From contig NZ_JACIVH010000069.1 of NCBI RefSeq assembly GCF_014145615.1, positions 79,194 through 143,193 of the forward strand: a stretch of DNA of 64,000 nucleotides. Direction: 5' to 3'. Position numbers and translations under genes: made by a program. This document shows positions 18,614 to 29,113 of this stretch, piece after piece. Numbering within the stretch: the first letter of the stretch is position 1; each line of letters begins with the position of its first letter. The stretch is from Limosilactobacillus balticus (GTDB taxonomy: Bacteria > Bacillota > Bacilli > Lactobacillales > Lactobacillaceae). The notes below the pieces were generated by a model. That model did not search any database, had not been told where the DNA came from, and was given only the letters and a program-made list of their open reading frames with translations.

Positions 18614-18650
18614 AAAAAAAGAGACTAGGCTTATGTCACCTAATCTCTTC
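18614..18650 (-). terminator. terminator downstream of the small membrane protein gene
   Basis: AGAGATTAGG and CCTAGTCTCT arms on the minus strand enclose a nine-base loop and are followed by seven T. It ends transcripts arriving from the gene at 18667-18927. Confidence 0.85.
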
Positions 18651-18666
18651 AATAAGCTTTATTTAA

Positions 18667-18927
18667 TTATCCTAAAATCATTTCAGCAATATCAAGGACA
18701 ATGATAATCCCTAAAATACTGCTTAAAAGCACCAAAATTTTTCTCGTATGCTGATCTTTTGATTGCAGTTTTTCCCAATTCATCCCTGCATACGCAATTA
18801 AGATCAAAGCACAGCCAATGATACCGTATATTCCAGAATGAAAGCCACGATTATCAATGGTATAACTTGCTGCCATAAAAAGGCCAACTGCAAACAAAAG
18901 TCCCCATAATAGTTGCTTTTTATTCAC
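18667..18927 (-). CDS. small membrane protein of unknown function
   Basis: An 86-residue protein with three hydrophobic segments (about 6-21, 32-48, 65-84) and a short KDQHTRK cytoplasmic-type loop. I do not recognise a named family. It has an ATG and a clear terminator, and lies 26 bases downstream of the KimA-like permease end on the same strand, so it may be co-transcribed with that gene. The coding pattern looks like its neighbours. Confidence 0.65.
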   Translation of the reverse strand: MNKKQLLWGLLFAVGLFMAASYTIDNRGFHSGIYGIIGCALILIAYAGMNWEKLQSKDQHTRKILVLLSSILGIIIVLDIAEMILG

Positions 18928-18953
18928 TAAATCAATACTTTCTCTCTAATAAA

Positions 18954-20792
18954 CTATTCTTGAAGGTGGTAGTTATAACTAGCAACAATAATGTTCTCGC
19001 GGGAATTCAATAACGCCCGCAAACGAACACTAGTCTGATTATGCAAGGCCAATTGCCATGGATGTTTAGGAATAAATTGAGGAACAAGAACAGTCGTCGA
19101 ATAATTTCTTGCTTCCGCCCGCTTGGCAATCACATCAACGAAACGTAATGTTGGTTTAGCAATTGAACGGTACGAAGAGTGAATATCAACGAAACGAACA
19201 TCTGGATATTCAGCTTTAAATTCATTTGCTGTTTTATGCTCTTTTCCGGGATTTTCATCAAATGAAACATGCATAGCAATAACATAATCACCAATCGACC
19301 GAGCGTAATTAATTGCACCACGAGTTACCCGTGTTACATTACCAACTAAAACGATCACCGTTGCGCCATCGTAGTCATGTAATTGGACTTTTGTCTTTTC
19401 AGCAACCCGCAATTGAGCAGCTACTTTTACATAGTGCCGGTGAATCGAATGGAACATCCATAAAAGCAACGGCATAATAATTAAATATGGCCAAACATTT
19501 GCAAAGTGTTGCCAGAACAAACAAATAACAAGGATAAATGAAATCAAGGCCCCTACTAGGTTAATAAAGGCTTTCCCTAACCAGAAACCTTCCCGTTCTC
19601 TAAACCAGTGAATAATCATCCCAGACTGCGATAAAGTAAATGGAACAAATACCCCTACCGCATAAAGTGGAATTAACATATTAGTCTGACCATGGAAGAT
19701 CAAGATTAAAATAATTGCTCCAATTGCCAACGAAATAATTCCGTTGGAGTAGCCTAACCGATCACCACGATCCATGAATGCGTGAGGCATATATTTATCC
19801 TTTGCCATATTAAAAGCAAGAATTGGAAAGGCTGAGAAACCAGTATTAGCAGCGACTGCTAAAATCATTGCAGTTGAAAGTTGCAATAGGTAAAAACCTA
19901 GCCCATGTCCGCCAAAGATTTGCGCGGCCATTTGGGAGAGAATTGTTGTCCGTGAATTAGGAACTACCCCTAGATAAAAGCTAAAGAAGATAACTGCAAT
20001 AAAGAAGAACGCCAAGATAGCACTCATAATTGCCAAGGTAGTCGAAGCATTCTTTTCCTTAGGCTTATTAAAGTTAGGAACAGCATTACTTACGGCTTCC
20101 ACCCCAGTTAAGGATGACGAACCAGCTGAGAATGCGCGAATAAGTAAAACAAATGACATTCCTGATACCGGTGTTCCATAATCGACAATTGCCCGGTAAT
20201 GAATATGACCAGTGGCAATATTATAGCCACCCCACACTACCATCACAATCATCATAATAACAAAGAAATATACCGGAATTGTGAGGAAGTTTGCACTTTC
20301 ACTCATTCCCCGTAAATTCATAAACATGATTAAAAGAACAATAATGATCCCGATTGGAATTGAAAATTTATATAGAGCGGGGACTGCCGAAGTAATCGCT
20401 TCGACTCCAGATGTCGTTGAAACAGCCACTGTTAACATATAGTCAACAAGTAATGATCCTCCAGCAAATAATCCCCCATTACTTCCCCAGTTCCGTGTGG
20501 CAACAACATAAGCACCACCACCACTAGGATAGGCATGAATGATTTGTTGGTATGATAACGTGATAGCTAACAAAAGGACCAACACAACGGCCGCAATCGG
20601 GATTGAATACCAGATTGCTGCTGCAGATAAAGTTACCAGAACAGTTGTAATTTGCTCTGGTCCATATGCTACTGACGATATTGCGTCAGAAGAAAGCATC
20701 GCTAATGCTTTAAATTTAGTTAAGTGTGTTTGCCCTTCATCAAGGGTTTTTAACGGTTTCCCGATTAAAACACGTTTCAAATAGCGCCACAT
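18954..20792 (-). CDS. KimA/YdaO-like APC-superfamily transporter (probable potassium importer)
   Basis: A 612-residue protein with about twelve membrane segments and a 150-residue soluble C-terminus. The N-terminus IGKPLKTLDEGQTHLTKFKALAMLSSDA followed by SVAYG closely matches Bacillus KimA (YdaO), a high-affinity K+ importer that c-di-AMP inhibits through its cytoplasmic domain. APC blocks such as YPSGGGAYVVATRNWG and GGSLLVDY are present. The c-di-AMP riboswitch that precedes the Bacillus gene is not seen in the 84 bases upstream. GGAGAAATAGT precedes the ATG. Potassium as substrate is inferred from homology; a wider APC role is possible. Confidence 0.82.
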   Translation of the reverse strand: MWRYLKRVLIGKPLKTLDEGQTHLTKFKALAMLSSDAISSVAYGPEQITTVLVTLSAAAIWYSIPIAAVVLVLLLAITLSYQQIIHAYPSGGGAYVVATRNWGSNGGLFAGGSLLVDYMLTVAVSTTSGVEAITSAVPALYKFSIPIGIIIVLLIMFMNLRGMSESANFLTIPVYFFVIMMIVMVVWGGYNIATGHIHYRAIVDYGTPVSGMSFVLLIRAFSAGSSSLTGVEAVSNAVPNFNKPKEKNASTTLAIMSAILAFFFIAVIFFSFYLGVVPNSRTTILSQMAAQIFGGHGLGFYLLQLSTAMILAVAANTGFSAFPILAFNMAKDKYMPHAFMDRGDRLGYSNGIISLAIGAIILILIFHGQTNMLIPLYAVGVFVPFTLSQSGMIIHWFREREGFWLGKAFINLVGALISFILVICLFWQHFANVWPYLIIMPLLLWMFHSIHRHYVKVAAQLRVAEKTKVQLHDYDGATVIVLVGNVTRVTRGAINYARSIGDYVIAMHVSFDENPGKEHKTANEFKAEYPDVRFVDIHSSYRSIAKPTLRFVDVIAKRAEARNYSTTVLVPQFIPKHPWQLALHNQTSVRLRALLNSRENIIVASYNYHLQE

Positions 20793-20876
20793 ACTATTTC
20801 TCCTTTAATTTTTACACTTTTTAAGTAGGTGACAATACTACAATTTATTCTTTAATTTTGCAACCTACAAATATAT

Positions 20877-22487
20877 CTATTGATCTTTTTCTGGCATCTT
20901 TACTTTGGCATTAACCCTTTCTGCTGCGGGATCGATTTCTTTCATTCGACTAGCCACAGCCCATCGGTAAAACCCTAGCGAGCAGATGATAATAACAACA
21001 AAATCCCACGGGTACTTCAACCAGTCCTTGCCGCCAAATCCTTCACTCCCAATATAAGAAATTATTGAGATAAATACAAGATAAGCCAACATCCAATAAC
21101 TATTGCGTAAATCACGTAGTCCTGATGCGTGACGATACTTAATTTCATAATAAAGATAAATTGGTAAGCCTAATAAAATAACCCCAATCACCTGAACAGT
21201 TGTCGGCCACATTGTCCAATAAATTGAAAGGCTCGTCAAGACAAATGCAAATGGGGCCAACCAGGACATAAAACGTGGATGGAATGGTCGCTTCAAATTA
21301 GCATTCATTTTACGAAGCGACATTACGGTAACTGGTCCAGTAAGATAAGCAATTAAAGTTGAACCGGTAATTACAGTTGCTAACAAGCTCCAATTTCTAA
21401 AGAGACTAACCATTACCACCGCTAAAATTAGATCCACAACCATTGCAAACCGTGGAATCATGTAGTGCCGTTCTAGTCGTCCTAACCATTGAGGCAAATG
21501 CCCAGTATGAGTCATGGCTGCTAATGCTCGTGAAGCAGTCGCCACAAATGCAACCCCCGTCCCAAATGGCGAAACGAAAGCATCCATATATAGTAAAATT
21601 GCTAGCCAGTTCATTCCAAGCAAGATCGCAATGTCAGCAAATGGAGACGTATAGTTAATCCCATGCCATCCTTTTTGCGCTAATAAGTTCGGATCAATTG
21701 CGCCTATAAAGGCAACTTGTAACATGATATAGATCACAGCGGTAATAATCATTGAAATCAATACGCCTCGCACAATATTTTTATGAGGATTAATCATTTC
21801 TCCTCCCATGTTGATTACCGTTTGAAAGGCATCATAAGACATAATAATTCCAGAAATAGCAGCTGCCTCAAAGATTGATCGACTGCCATATGGCATAAAA
21901 GTAGTTACACTATGACCAAAATTACTAGGATGAAAACCAGCCACAATAAGCATCACAATTGTTAATGTTGGTAATAAAATCTTAAAAATTGATATTAAAT
22001 TAGTAAAACGAGTCATCAATTTTACCGACCAGAAATTGATTAGGGTAAAAACCAGCATAAAGGCAAATACAACCAACAATCCAGGAGTTGTAATATTACC
22101 ATTTTTCATAAAGTGGTGGGTCCAGTTTGCCCATGCCCACGGCCACGAACTCATATATTGAACTGAGGCCACGGCTTCCATTGGGACTAAAGTGATTAAT
22201 GAAATCCAATTTGCCCATGCAGCGATAAATCCCAAAAACGGACCGTGGCTATACTGAGCATAACGACTCATTCCTCCACTTTCTGGAAACATTGCTCCTA
22301 ATTCAACATAAGTAAGGGCAATGCTAATAATGATTATTGCTCCTAAAATCCATGACAAAATAGCAGCTGGTCCCGCAACCTTTGCAGCAGTTCCGGCACC
22401 AAACAACCACCCTGAACCAATTAAGGAATTTAAGGCAAGCATTACACCAGAAAATAGCGTTATCTTCTGGAACTTCATTTTTTCCAT
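20877..22487 (-). CDS. APC-family amino-acid permease
   Basis: A 536-residue integral membrane protein with about twelve to fourteen hydrophobic segments. The N-terminal LNSLIGSGWLFGAGTAAKVAGPA is the APC TM1 motif with the unwound GSG, and TM6 contains SYDAFQTVINMGGEMINP. Members bring in amino acids by proton symport, but the substrate cannot be assigned. AAGGAACTAAGAA precedes ATG 22487, and a second ATG lies nine bases on. It is upstream of the KimA-like gene on the same strand, but an 84-base gap with a weak promoter suggests separate control. Confidence 0.88.
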   Translation of the reverse strand: MEKMKFQKITLFSGVMLALNSLIGSGWLFGAGTAAKVAGPAAILSWILGAIIIISIALTYVELGAMFPESGGMSRYAQYSHGPFLGFIAAWANWISLITLVPMEAVASVQYMSSWPWAWANWTHHFMKNGNITTPGLLVVFAFMLVFTLINFWSVKLMTRFTNLISIFKILLPTLTIVMLIVAGFHPSNFGHSVTTFMPYGSRSIFEAAAISGIIMSYDAFQTVINMGGEMINPHKNIVRGVLISMIITAVIYIMLQVAFIGAIDPNLLAQKGWHGINYTSPFADIAILLGMNWLAILLYMDAFVSPFGTGVAFVATASRALAAMTHTGHLPQWLGRLERHYMIPRFAMVVDLILAVVMVSLFRNWSLLATVITGSTLIAYLTGPVTVMSLRKMNANLKRPFHPRFMSWLAPFAFVLTSLSIYWTMWPTTVQVIGVILLGLPIYLYYEIKYRHASGLRDLRNSYWMLAYLVFISIISYIGSEGFGGKDWLKYPWDFVVIIICSLGFYRWAVASRMKEIDPAAERVNAKVKMPEKDQ

Positions 22488-22568
22488 TTCTTAGTTCCTT
22501 TCAGTTATAGTTTGGTTAAAAATTAATACTAATTTACTTTACCACAATTTAAGATTTTTAGATTAACT

Positions 22569-22950
22569 TTATAGTTGAACCACCTTAACTGGATTACCAT
22601 TCTGCTTTATTATTTGAAGCAAATCTTTTATTTCTAAAATTACAGTGGCAGTATTATTGTTTGGATGACAACCTATTAATTTTTCATTTTTAATGAATAT
22701 CAGCATCAATAATAAAGGTAACTTGATGAGGCTTATCATTAAACAAGTTAATCGATGAGACAGCTTACTCGCTATTCCTAACTTCATAGCTAATTCTTCT
22801 AGGCGCGCAAATGAAAATCGACTAGTCGATAAATTTCCTTTCAATTTTCTATATTGTGACGCTTATTTTCTAAGATCGTAACTAAATAATAGCCAGCTTT
22901 ATTTTTTCGACATTTAACTATTCATAGACACTGGTCGCATTTTTCGTCAT
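22569..22950 (-). pseudogene. decayed YbaK/ProX-type prolyl-tRNA deacylase
   Basis: Pieces of one protein are spread over the reverse-strand frames. From ATG 22950, MTKNATSVYE then a stop; next AGYYLVTILENKRHNIEN; then STSRFSFARLEELAMKLGI; then AVSSINLFNDKPHQV with TFIIDADI; and finally KNEKLIGCHPNNNTATVILE with the tail to the stop at 22569. In order these follow the YbaK/ProX family, whose GCHPN-x-NTA motif is diagnostic and which removes Ala from mischarged tRNA-Pro. At least three frame changes and an internal loss of about 110 bases are needed, so the gene is dead. The 91-codon open frame at 22569-22844 is only a fragment. Confidence 0.8.
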
Positions 22951-22965
22951 TGATTTTCCACCAAT

Positions 22966-23006
22966 AAAAAAAGACCCTAACATTTGAAAAACAAACATTA
23001 GAATCT
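22966..23006 (-). terminator. terminator downstream of groEL
   Basis: On the minus strand AGATTCTAATGTTTG pairs (several G-U) with CAAATGTTAGGGTCT around five T, followed by seven T. It would end the groESL mRNA. Confidence 0.85.
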
Positions 23007-23042
23007 TTTCTGCCCACAAAATTAAATTTTAGTCAGATGATA

Positions 23043-24671
<1,629 letters not shown>

Positions 24672-24762
24672 TTATGTCACCTCAAAATTAAATTCATTAT
24701 TTAAAAGAGACGGTGAAGGAATTTTATTCTTTCTGTCTCCTGCTCTTAATTCGCTTATTTAA

Positions 24763-25047
24763 CTATTCAACAATTGCTACTAAGTCTTTAGCATGAACAA
24801 CTAAGAACTTTTCACCGTTGTATTCTACTTCGTTGCCTGCGTACTTATCGAATAATACGCGATCGCCTTCCTTAACAGCTGGAGCAAGCTTTTGTCCGTT
24901 TTCTAAAGTACGACCTTCTCCAACGGCAATAACCTTTCCAGTAGTTGGCTTTTCCTTCACATTAGAAGCAAGGACAATTCCACCAACTGTCTTTTCTTCT
25001 TCAGTTTCAGCTTTTAGAACAACGCGATCTCCTAATGGTTTTAACAC
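24763..25047 (-). CDS. groES: co-chaperonin GroES
   Basis: A 94-residue lid of the GroEL chamber. [28 protein letters not shown] carries the mobile loop, and the roof and C-terminal strand ([15 protein letters not shown]) are complete. The gene opens the groESL operon. A vegetative promoter and a CIRCE element lie directly upstream, so HrcA repression and heat induction are expected. Confidence 0.97.
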   Translation of the reverse strand: MLKPLGDRVVLKAETEEEKTVGGIVLASNVKEKPTTGKVIAVGEGRTLENGQKLAPAVKEGDRVLFDKYAGNEVEYNGEKFLVVHAKDLVAIVE

Positions 25048-25081
25048 GTTAATCCCTCCATCTTGTTAATAAATTTTATTT

Positions 25082-25147
25082 TTAGCACTCAAACTCTTCA
25101 AGTGCTAACCACATGTTTAAATATAACATGTTCTCTTTAAAATGCAA
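25082..25147 (-). promoter_or_regulatory. groESL promoter and CIRCE operator
   Basis: TTAGCACTC (25082-25090), nine bases, then AAGTGCTAA (25100-25108) is a CIRCE element with one change from the consensus right arm GAGTGCTAA. Upstream on the minus strand are TTGCAT (25147-25142) and TATATT (25125-25120), 16 bases apart. HrcA bound here would block groESL transcription until heat or unfolded proteins titrate GroEL. Confidence 0.93.
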
Positions 25148-25239
25148 CAAAAACACTTTGACTTTTTTTGACCATTTTTTAAAACTTAAAAGATCATCCA
25201 TATAATCGATGGCTTTTATTAAAAATTTAGTAAACAAAA

Positions 25240-25273
25240 AGCATTGGCTTAACGTTTTCATTAAGCCAATGCT
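25240..25273. terminator. terminator downstream of rex
   Basis: AGCATTGGCTTAA (25240-25252) pairs perfectly with TTAAGCCAATGCT (25261-25273). On the minus strand TTTTTG follows, so it ends the rex transcript. Confidence 0.88.
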
Positions 25274-25281
25274 CTCCTAAT

Positions 25282-25926
25282 TTATTCAATTGAATCTTCA
25301 GTATAATTTTTAATGAAGTAAATTAATGTTTGAAGTTCGTTTGTTAAGTCAATATTTTGAACTTGAACATTTTTAGGCACAGATAAACGAACAGGAGTAA
25401 AGTTAAGAATTCCCTTTACACCAGCTTCAACTAATTGATCCGCAACATGTTGTGCCTTGATTCCAGGAACAGTTAGAATAACAACATCAATCTGCTGCTC
25501 CTTTAACTGCTTTACCATATCCTCGGATGGGTAAATTGGAATACCGCTTTTGACTGTATTGGCGTATTCTGGCTTAGTATCAAATGCTGCACTAATCCGT
25601 AAATTGGTGTCTTGATGGAAATTAAAGTTTAACAAGGCACTCCCTAAACTACCAACCCCGACTAAGGCAACACTAACTAATGAGTCTTGGTGCAAGATTC
25701 CCTTAAAAAACTTTAATAGACTTTCAACGTCATAACCGTATCCCCGCTTACCTAATTCACCAAAATATGAAAAGTCACGCCGAATCGTTGCCGAATCAAC
25801 TTGCACAGCCTCCGAAAGTTCAGTTGATGATACCCGTTGCTTGTTTGCGTCTTTCAATACATTTAAATAACGGAAATATATTGGCAACCGTTTCGCAGTC
25901 GCGCGTGGAATCTTTTTATTAGCCAT
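25282..25926 (-). CDS. rex: redox-sensing transcriptional repressor Rex
   Basis: A 214-residue repressor that senses the NADH/NAD+ ratio. The N-terminal winged helix spans residues 1-80 ([25 protein letters not shown]), and the Rossmann domain starts at [17 protein letters not shown] 25926 ([10 protein letters not shown]) is chosen over the upstream in-frame start because AGGAGG precedes it. High NADH releases Rex from sites with the form TTGTGAA-N4-TTCACAA. A good match lies upstream of adhE at 55070-55087, and a partial one (26066-26083) lies in the region shared with the divergent ABC-F gene. Confidence 0.95.
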   Translation of the reverse strand: MANKKIPRATAKRLPIYFRYLNVLKDANKQRVSSTELSEAVQVDSATIRRDFSYFGELGKRGYGYDVESLLKFFKGILHQDSLVSVALVGVGSLGSALLNFNFHQDTNLRISAAFDTKPEYANTVKSGIPIYPSEDMVKQLKEQQIDVVILTVPGIKAQHVADQLVEAGVKGILNFTPVRLSVPKNVQVQNIDLTNELQTLIYFIKNYTEDSIE

Positions 25927-26065
25927 TCTACTTTTGTTCCTCCTAAAACAAGCCCTTCTCAACCTAGTTTGCCAACTAATTACTAAGTTTTTGACAAGGA
26001 TAATGTTACTAATTTTTACTTTGTGAAATTTAAGTCTGTGTATATTCTAGCAATTAAACCCTTTT

Positions 26066-26083
26066 TTGTGAACTAAAATACAA
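26066..26083. promoter_or_regulatory. partial Rex-like site between rex and the ABC-F gene
   Basis: TTGTGAA (26066-26072), four bases, then AATACAA: the left half is exact and the right half matches TTCACAA at four of seven positions. A second lone TTGTGAA stands at 26021-26027. Together they suggest, but do not prove, Rex autoregulation. Confidence 0.4.
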
Positions 26084-26166
26084 AAATATTTTCAACTTTT
26101 TATTTAAAATTAAAAATCTGCTAAAATAAAACCATATTAAATCAACGAAATAAATGAGGTTTCAAT

Positions 26167-28104
26167 ATGTTACTTTTACAGACAAATGACGTTGTGCGTC
26201 GATTTGGCGCGGACGTTTTATTTCACAATATGAACATGCAAATCCAAGAGCATGGCCGTACTGCGCTTGTTGGGCGTAATGGTGCTGGCAAAACGACCTT
26301 GTTAAAAATGATCGCTGGAATCACCGAACCAGATGAAGGAACAATTACGAAGGTTAAAGATTTGACAATTGGTTACTTGGCTCAAGATCAAGGACTCGAT
26401 AGTCAAAATAGCATTTGGACCGAGTTAGATACTGTTTTTACTCCTCTCCATAAAATGGAAGCACAAATTCATGATCTTGAACAGCAACTTGCTGATCTTG
26501 ACAGTACCGATAGTAATTATCAACAAATTCTTTCAACATATGATAGTTTACAAACTGCCTTTAAGAAACAGGGTGGTTTTGAATACGAATCACGTATGCG
26601 GGGAATTTTACATGGGTTTGGCTTTGGTGAAGACAGCTATGATACACCAATTAATTCTCTTTCAGGAGGGCAAAAAACTAAACTCGCCTTAGCAAAGATT
26701 CTTCTGCAAGCACCTGGACTTTTGATTCTAGATGAACCGACTAACCACCTTGACATGAACGTTCTTTCGTGGCTAGAAGATTACCTTAAAAGTTATCAAG
26801 GCGCGTTGCTTATCGTCTCTCACGATCGTTACTTCTTAGACCGTGTTGTTAGCGACGTTTATGATCTCGATAATAAAACGCTCACCCACTATACCGGTAA
26901 CTACACGCAATTTGTTAAACACAAGCAAGAACGGTTACAAGCAGAGTGGAAACATTATGACCAACAACAAAAAAAGATTGCCAAGTTAGAAGACTTTGTT
27001 AATCGAAATATTGTTCGCGCCTCAACAACTAAACGTGCCCAGGCGCGGCGAAAGCAATTAGAAAAAATGGAGCGGCTTGAGCGTCCAGAAACTGATGATA
27101 AATCAATTCATTTCCAATTCCATTCTGAAAAAGATAGTGGAAATGAAGTTCTTGATGTGGAGCAGGCAAAAGTTGGTTACGATGAACAGATTCTTGCCGG
27201 GCCACTTTCATTTAATGTCCGTAAGCCACAGCGTGTTGGGATTATCGGGCCAAATGGAATCGGAAAGTCAACTTTACTAAAATCTATCCTCCATAAAATT
27301 CCGTTAATTAGCGGATCGATTAAACTCGGTGCTAACCTCGATATTGGTTACTATGATCAGGAACAACAGCAATTGCACCCAAACAAAACGGTTCTGGAAG
27401 AAGTATGGGATGACCACCCAGAAGTGCCTGAAAAAGATATTCGTTCATTATTAGGTAGTTTCTTATTCGTTGGTGATGATGTTTATAAAGTCGTTCATGA
27501 CCTATCTGGTGGTGAAAAAGCACGACTAGAGTTAACTAAACTCTCATTTAAACCGATTAATTTTCTTATCCTTGATGAACCCACTAACCACTTAGATATC
27601 GATAGTCGAGAAGTGCTTGAAAACGCAATTAACGAATTTAGCGGAACTGTTCTCTTTATTTCTCACGACCGTTACTTTATTAATCAGGTTGCAACGGATA
27701 TCCTAGCAATGGAACATGATGGAATTAAACATTATGAAGGGAATTATGATGACTATCTAGTTGCTAAGGAAAAAGAAAGTTCACCTAAAGCTACTTCGCA
27801 TAACTCCAACACGATCGCTAAAGCACCAGCTGGTAAGCAGTCTTATCAGCAAAGTAAAGAACAACAGCGCGCTCGCCGAAAAATTCAGCGACAAGTCGAT
27901 GAACTAGAACAACAGATGGCGGAATTGGAAGAAAAGCAAACTGCAATTCAAGAACAAATGAGCCAACCAGAGATTGCTACGGATATTGGAAAATTAACCG
28001 ATCTCCAAAAAGAACTTGATGAGTTATCAGCTAAATCTGAAGAAGTTGAACTTGCATGGACAGAAGCAGCAGAAAAACTGGAAGAATTTGATCAAGAAAA
28101 CTAA
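26167..28104 (+). CDS. ABC-F family ATPase (YdiF-like)
   Basis: A 645-residue soluble protein with two ABC domains. Walker A motifs are GRNGAGKTT (about 37-45) and GPNGIGKST (about 360-368), signatures LSGGQKTKLALAK and LSGGEKARLELTK, Walker B LILDEPTNHLD twice. The linker between domains and a C-terminal coiled coil (QRQVDELEQQMAELEEKQ) are typical. No membrane segments are present, so it is not a transporter. ABC-F proteins act on the ribosome in translation or antibiotic protection. It diverges from rex, as ydiF lies near rex in Bacillus. I see no resistance-type linker that would support antibiotic protection. Confidence 0.92.
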   Translation: MLLLQTNDVVRRFGADVLFHNMNMQIQEHGRTALVGRNGAGKTTLLKMIAGITEPDEGTITKVKDLTIGYLAQDQGLDSQNSIWTELDTVFTPLHKMEAQIHDLEQQLADLDSTDSNYQQILSTYDSLQTAFKKQGGFEYESRMRGILHGFGFGEDSYDTPINSLSGGQKTKLALAKILLQAPGLLILDEPTNHLDMNVLSWLEDYLKSYQGALLIVSHDRYFLDRVVSDVYDLDNKTLTHYTGNYTQFVKHKQERLQAEWKHYDQQQKKIAKLEDFVNRNIVRASTTKRAQARRKQLEKMERLERPETDDKSIHFQFHSEKDSGNEVLDVEQAKVGYDEQILAGPLSFNVRKPQRVGIIGPNGIGKSTLLKSILHKIPLISGSIKLGANLDIGYYDQEQQQLHPNKTVLEEVWDDHPEVPEKDIRSLLGSFLFVGDDVYKVVHDLSGGEKARLELTKLSFKPINFLILDEPTNHLDIDSREVLENAINEFSGTVLFISHDRYFINQVATDILAMEHDGIKHYEGNYDDYLVAKEKESSPKATSHNSNTIAKAPAGKQSYQQSKEQQRARRKIQRQVDELEQQMAELEEKQTAIQEQMSQPEIATDIGKLTDLQKELDELSAKSEEVELAWTEAAEKLEEFDQEN

Positions 28105-28140
28105 AAGAAGAAGCGGGAAGATCCGCTTCTTCTTTTAGTT
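28099..28140. terminator. bidirectional terminator after the ABC-F gene
   Basis: Perfect 18-base arms (28099-28116 and 28123-28140, AACTAAAAGAAG... and its complement) around a six-base loop. It ends both convergent transcripts and includes the stop region of each gene. Confidence 0.92.
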
Positions 28141-29100
28141 TTGCCGAAATTTGCGAGTATTTTCTGCAAGGTGAACTAAATTACGCAAGAAGTCGTGAGT
28201 TGATGCCTCATAGTTATACTTCTTACCCAGGTCATAAATGTACCCATTAATGTAGTCGACTTCCGTTGGCCGATTCTTACTCATATCTTGGTACATCGAT
28301 GGATAATGAAGCGGGTTGGTGACTTCACTTACATATTTAATCGTTTGCCACTCCTCTTCACGGGTACTTAAGAGCTGGATACCAGCCCGTTCTGCAACAT
28401 CAAATGCTTCATTAATTAGCTGTTTACCAAGCTTTTCTGCACCATCATAATCGATAAATTGTCCCATTTGAATCTCAAAAAGCGTGCAGATTGTATTAAT
28501 GACAGAATTGAAAACTACTTTTGTTAGTAGGGTACCATAAAAATTATCATTAAGATGGGGATTAATATTCGCCGTGGTAAAGTCCTCAACAATTTGTTTT
28601 ACTCGCTCATCTAGCTCGCCGACTTGAGGCGCTAAGTTGATCGAACCAGCACCAGGTTTACCAATAAAGTCCACATCTCCCGCCTTATTAAGGACTGTGC
28701 CGATTAAACAGGTACCGGCAACGACATGTTCTTTAGGAAAATAGTAGTTAATTTTTTCAATATGTCCCATGCCATTCATCCCCGAAAAGACATATTGATG
28801 GTCAGGACGGAAGAAATGAGCACTGCGTTGTAATAAATCACTGAGCGTCATCTGCTTGGCAAAAACGATAAATACATCTGGATCGCCCTCATATTCTTCT
28901 GGGGAGTAAATATTAATTGGTACAAGGTGACGATTCTCATGGTCCCGAGAAACATAAACCCCACCCTGCTGTTTAATAGTTTCAACTTGAGGAGCCCAGT
29001 TATCAACAAAATCAACCTTCGCACCTGCCAGTTCTTGAAGCAATACGCCAAATCGTAGACCCATTGCACCTGCACCTAAAACCGTATATTTCAAAGCCAT
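28135..29100 (-). CDS. ketopantoate reductase family oxidoreductase (PanE/ApbA)
   Basis: A 321-residue NAD(P)-binding protein. The Rossmann loop GAGAMG stands at residues 9-14, and the family's conserved Lys within LTKVVFNSVINTICTLFE near 200 and a C-terminal helical domain (NRPTEVDYINGYI) are present. Members reduce 2-dehydropantoate to pantoate. In lactic acid bacteria some members (Lactococcus PanE) act instead as D-2-hydroxyacid dehydrogenases on branched 2-oxo acids. The neighbouring aminotransferase, 13 bases upstream, makes the second role plausible: transamination then reduction. Confidence 0.82.
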   Translation of the reverse strand: MALKYTVLGAGAMGLRFGVLLQELAGAKVDFVDNWAPQVETIKQQGGVYVSRDHENRHLVPINIYSPEEYEGDPDVFIVFAKQMTLSDLLQRSAHFFRPDHQYVFSGMNGMGHIEKINYYFPKEHVVAGTCLIGTVLNKAGDVDFIGKPGAGSINLAPQVGELDERVKQIVEDFTTANINPHLNDNFYGTLLTKVVFNSVINTICTLFEIQMGQFIDYDGAEKLGKQLINEAFDVAERAGIQLLSTREEEWQTIKYVSEVTNPLHYPSMYQDMSKNRPTEVDYINGYIYDLGKKYNYEASTHDFLRNLVHLAENTRKFRQN

Positions 29101-29113
29101 AATCTTTTCCTCC

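Noticed and set aside
20793..20876. Possible c-di-AMP riboswitch before the KimA-like gene
   Set aside because: The gap is only 84 bases and lacks the conserved GGG...GGTA-type segments; only a weak promoter is seen.
22569..22844. The 91-codon frame as a functional small protein
   Set aside because: Its middle part is frame-shifted YbaK sequence (the true codons read VSSINLFNDKPHQV in another frame), so it is a pseudogene fragment.
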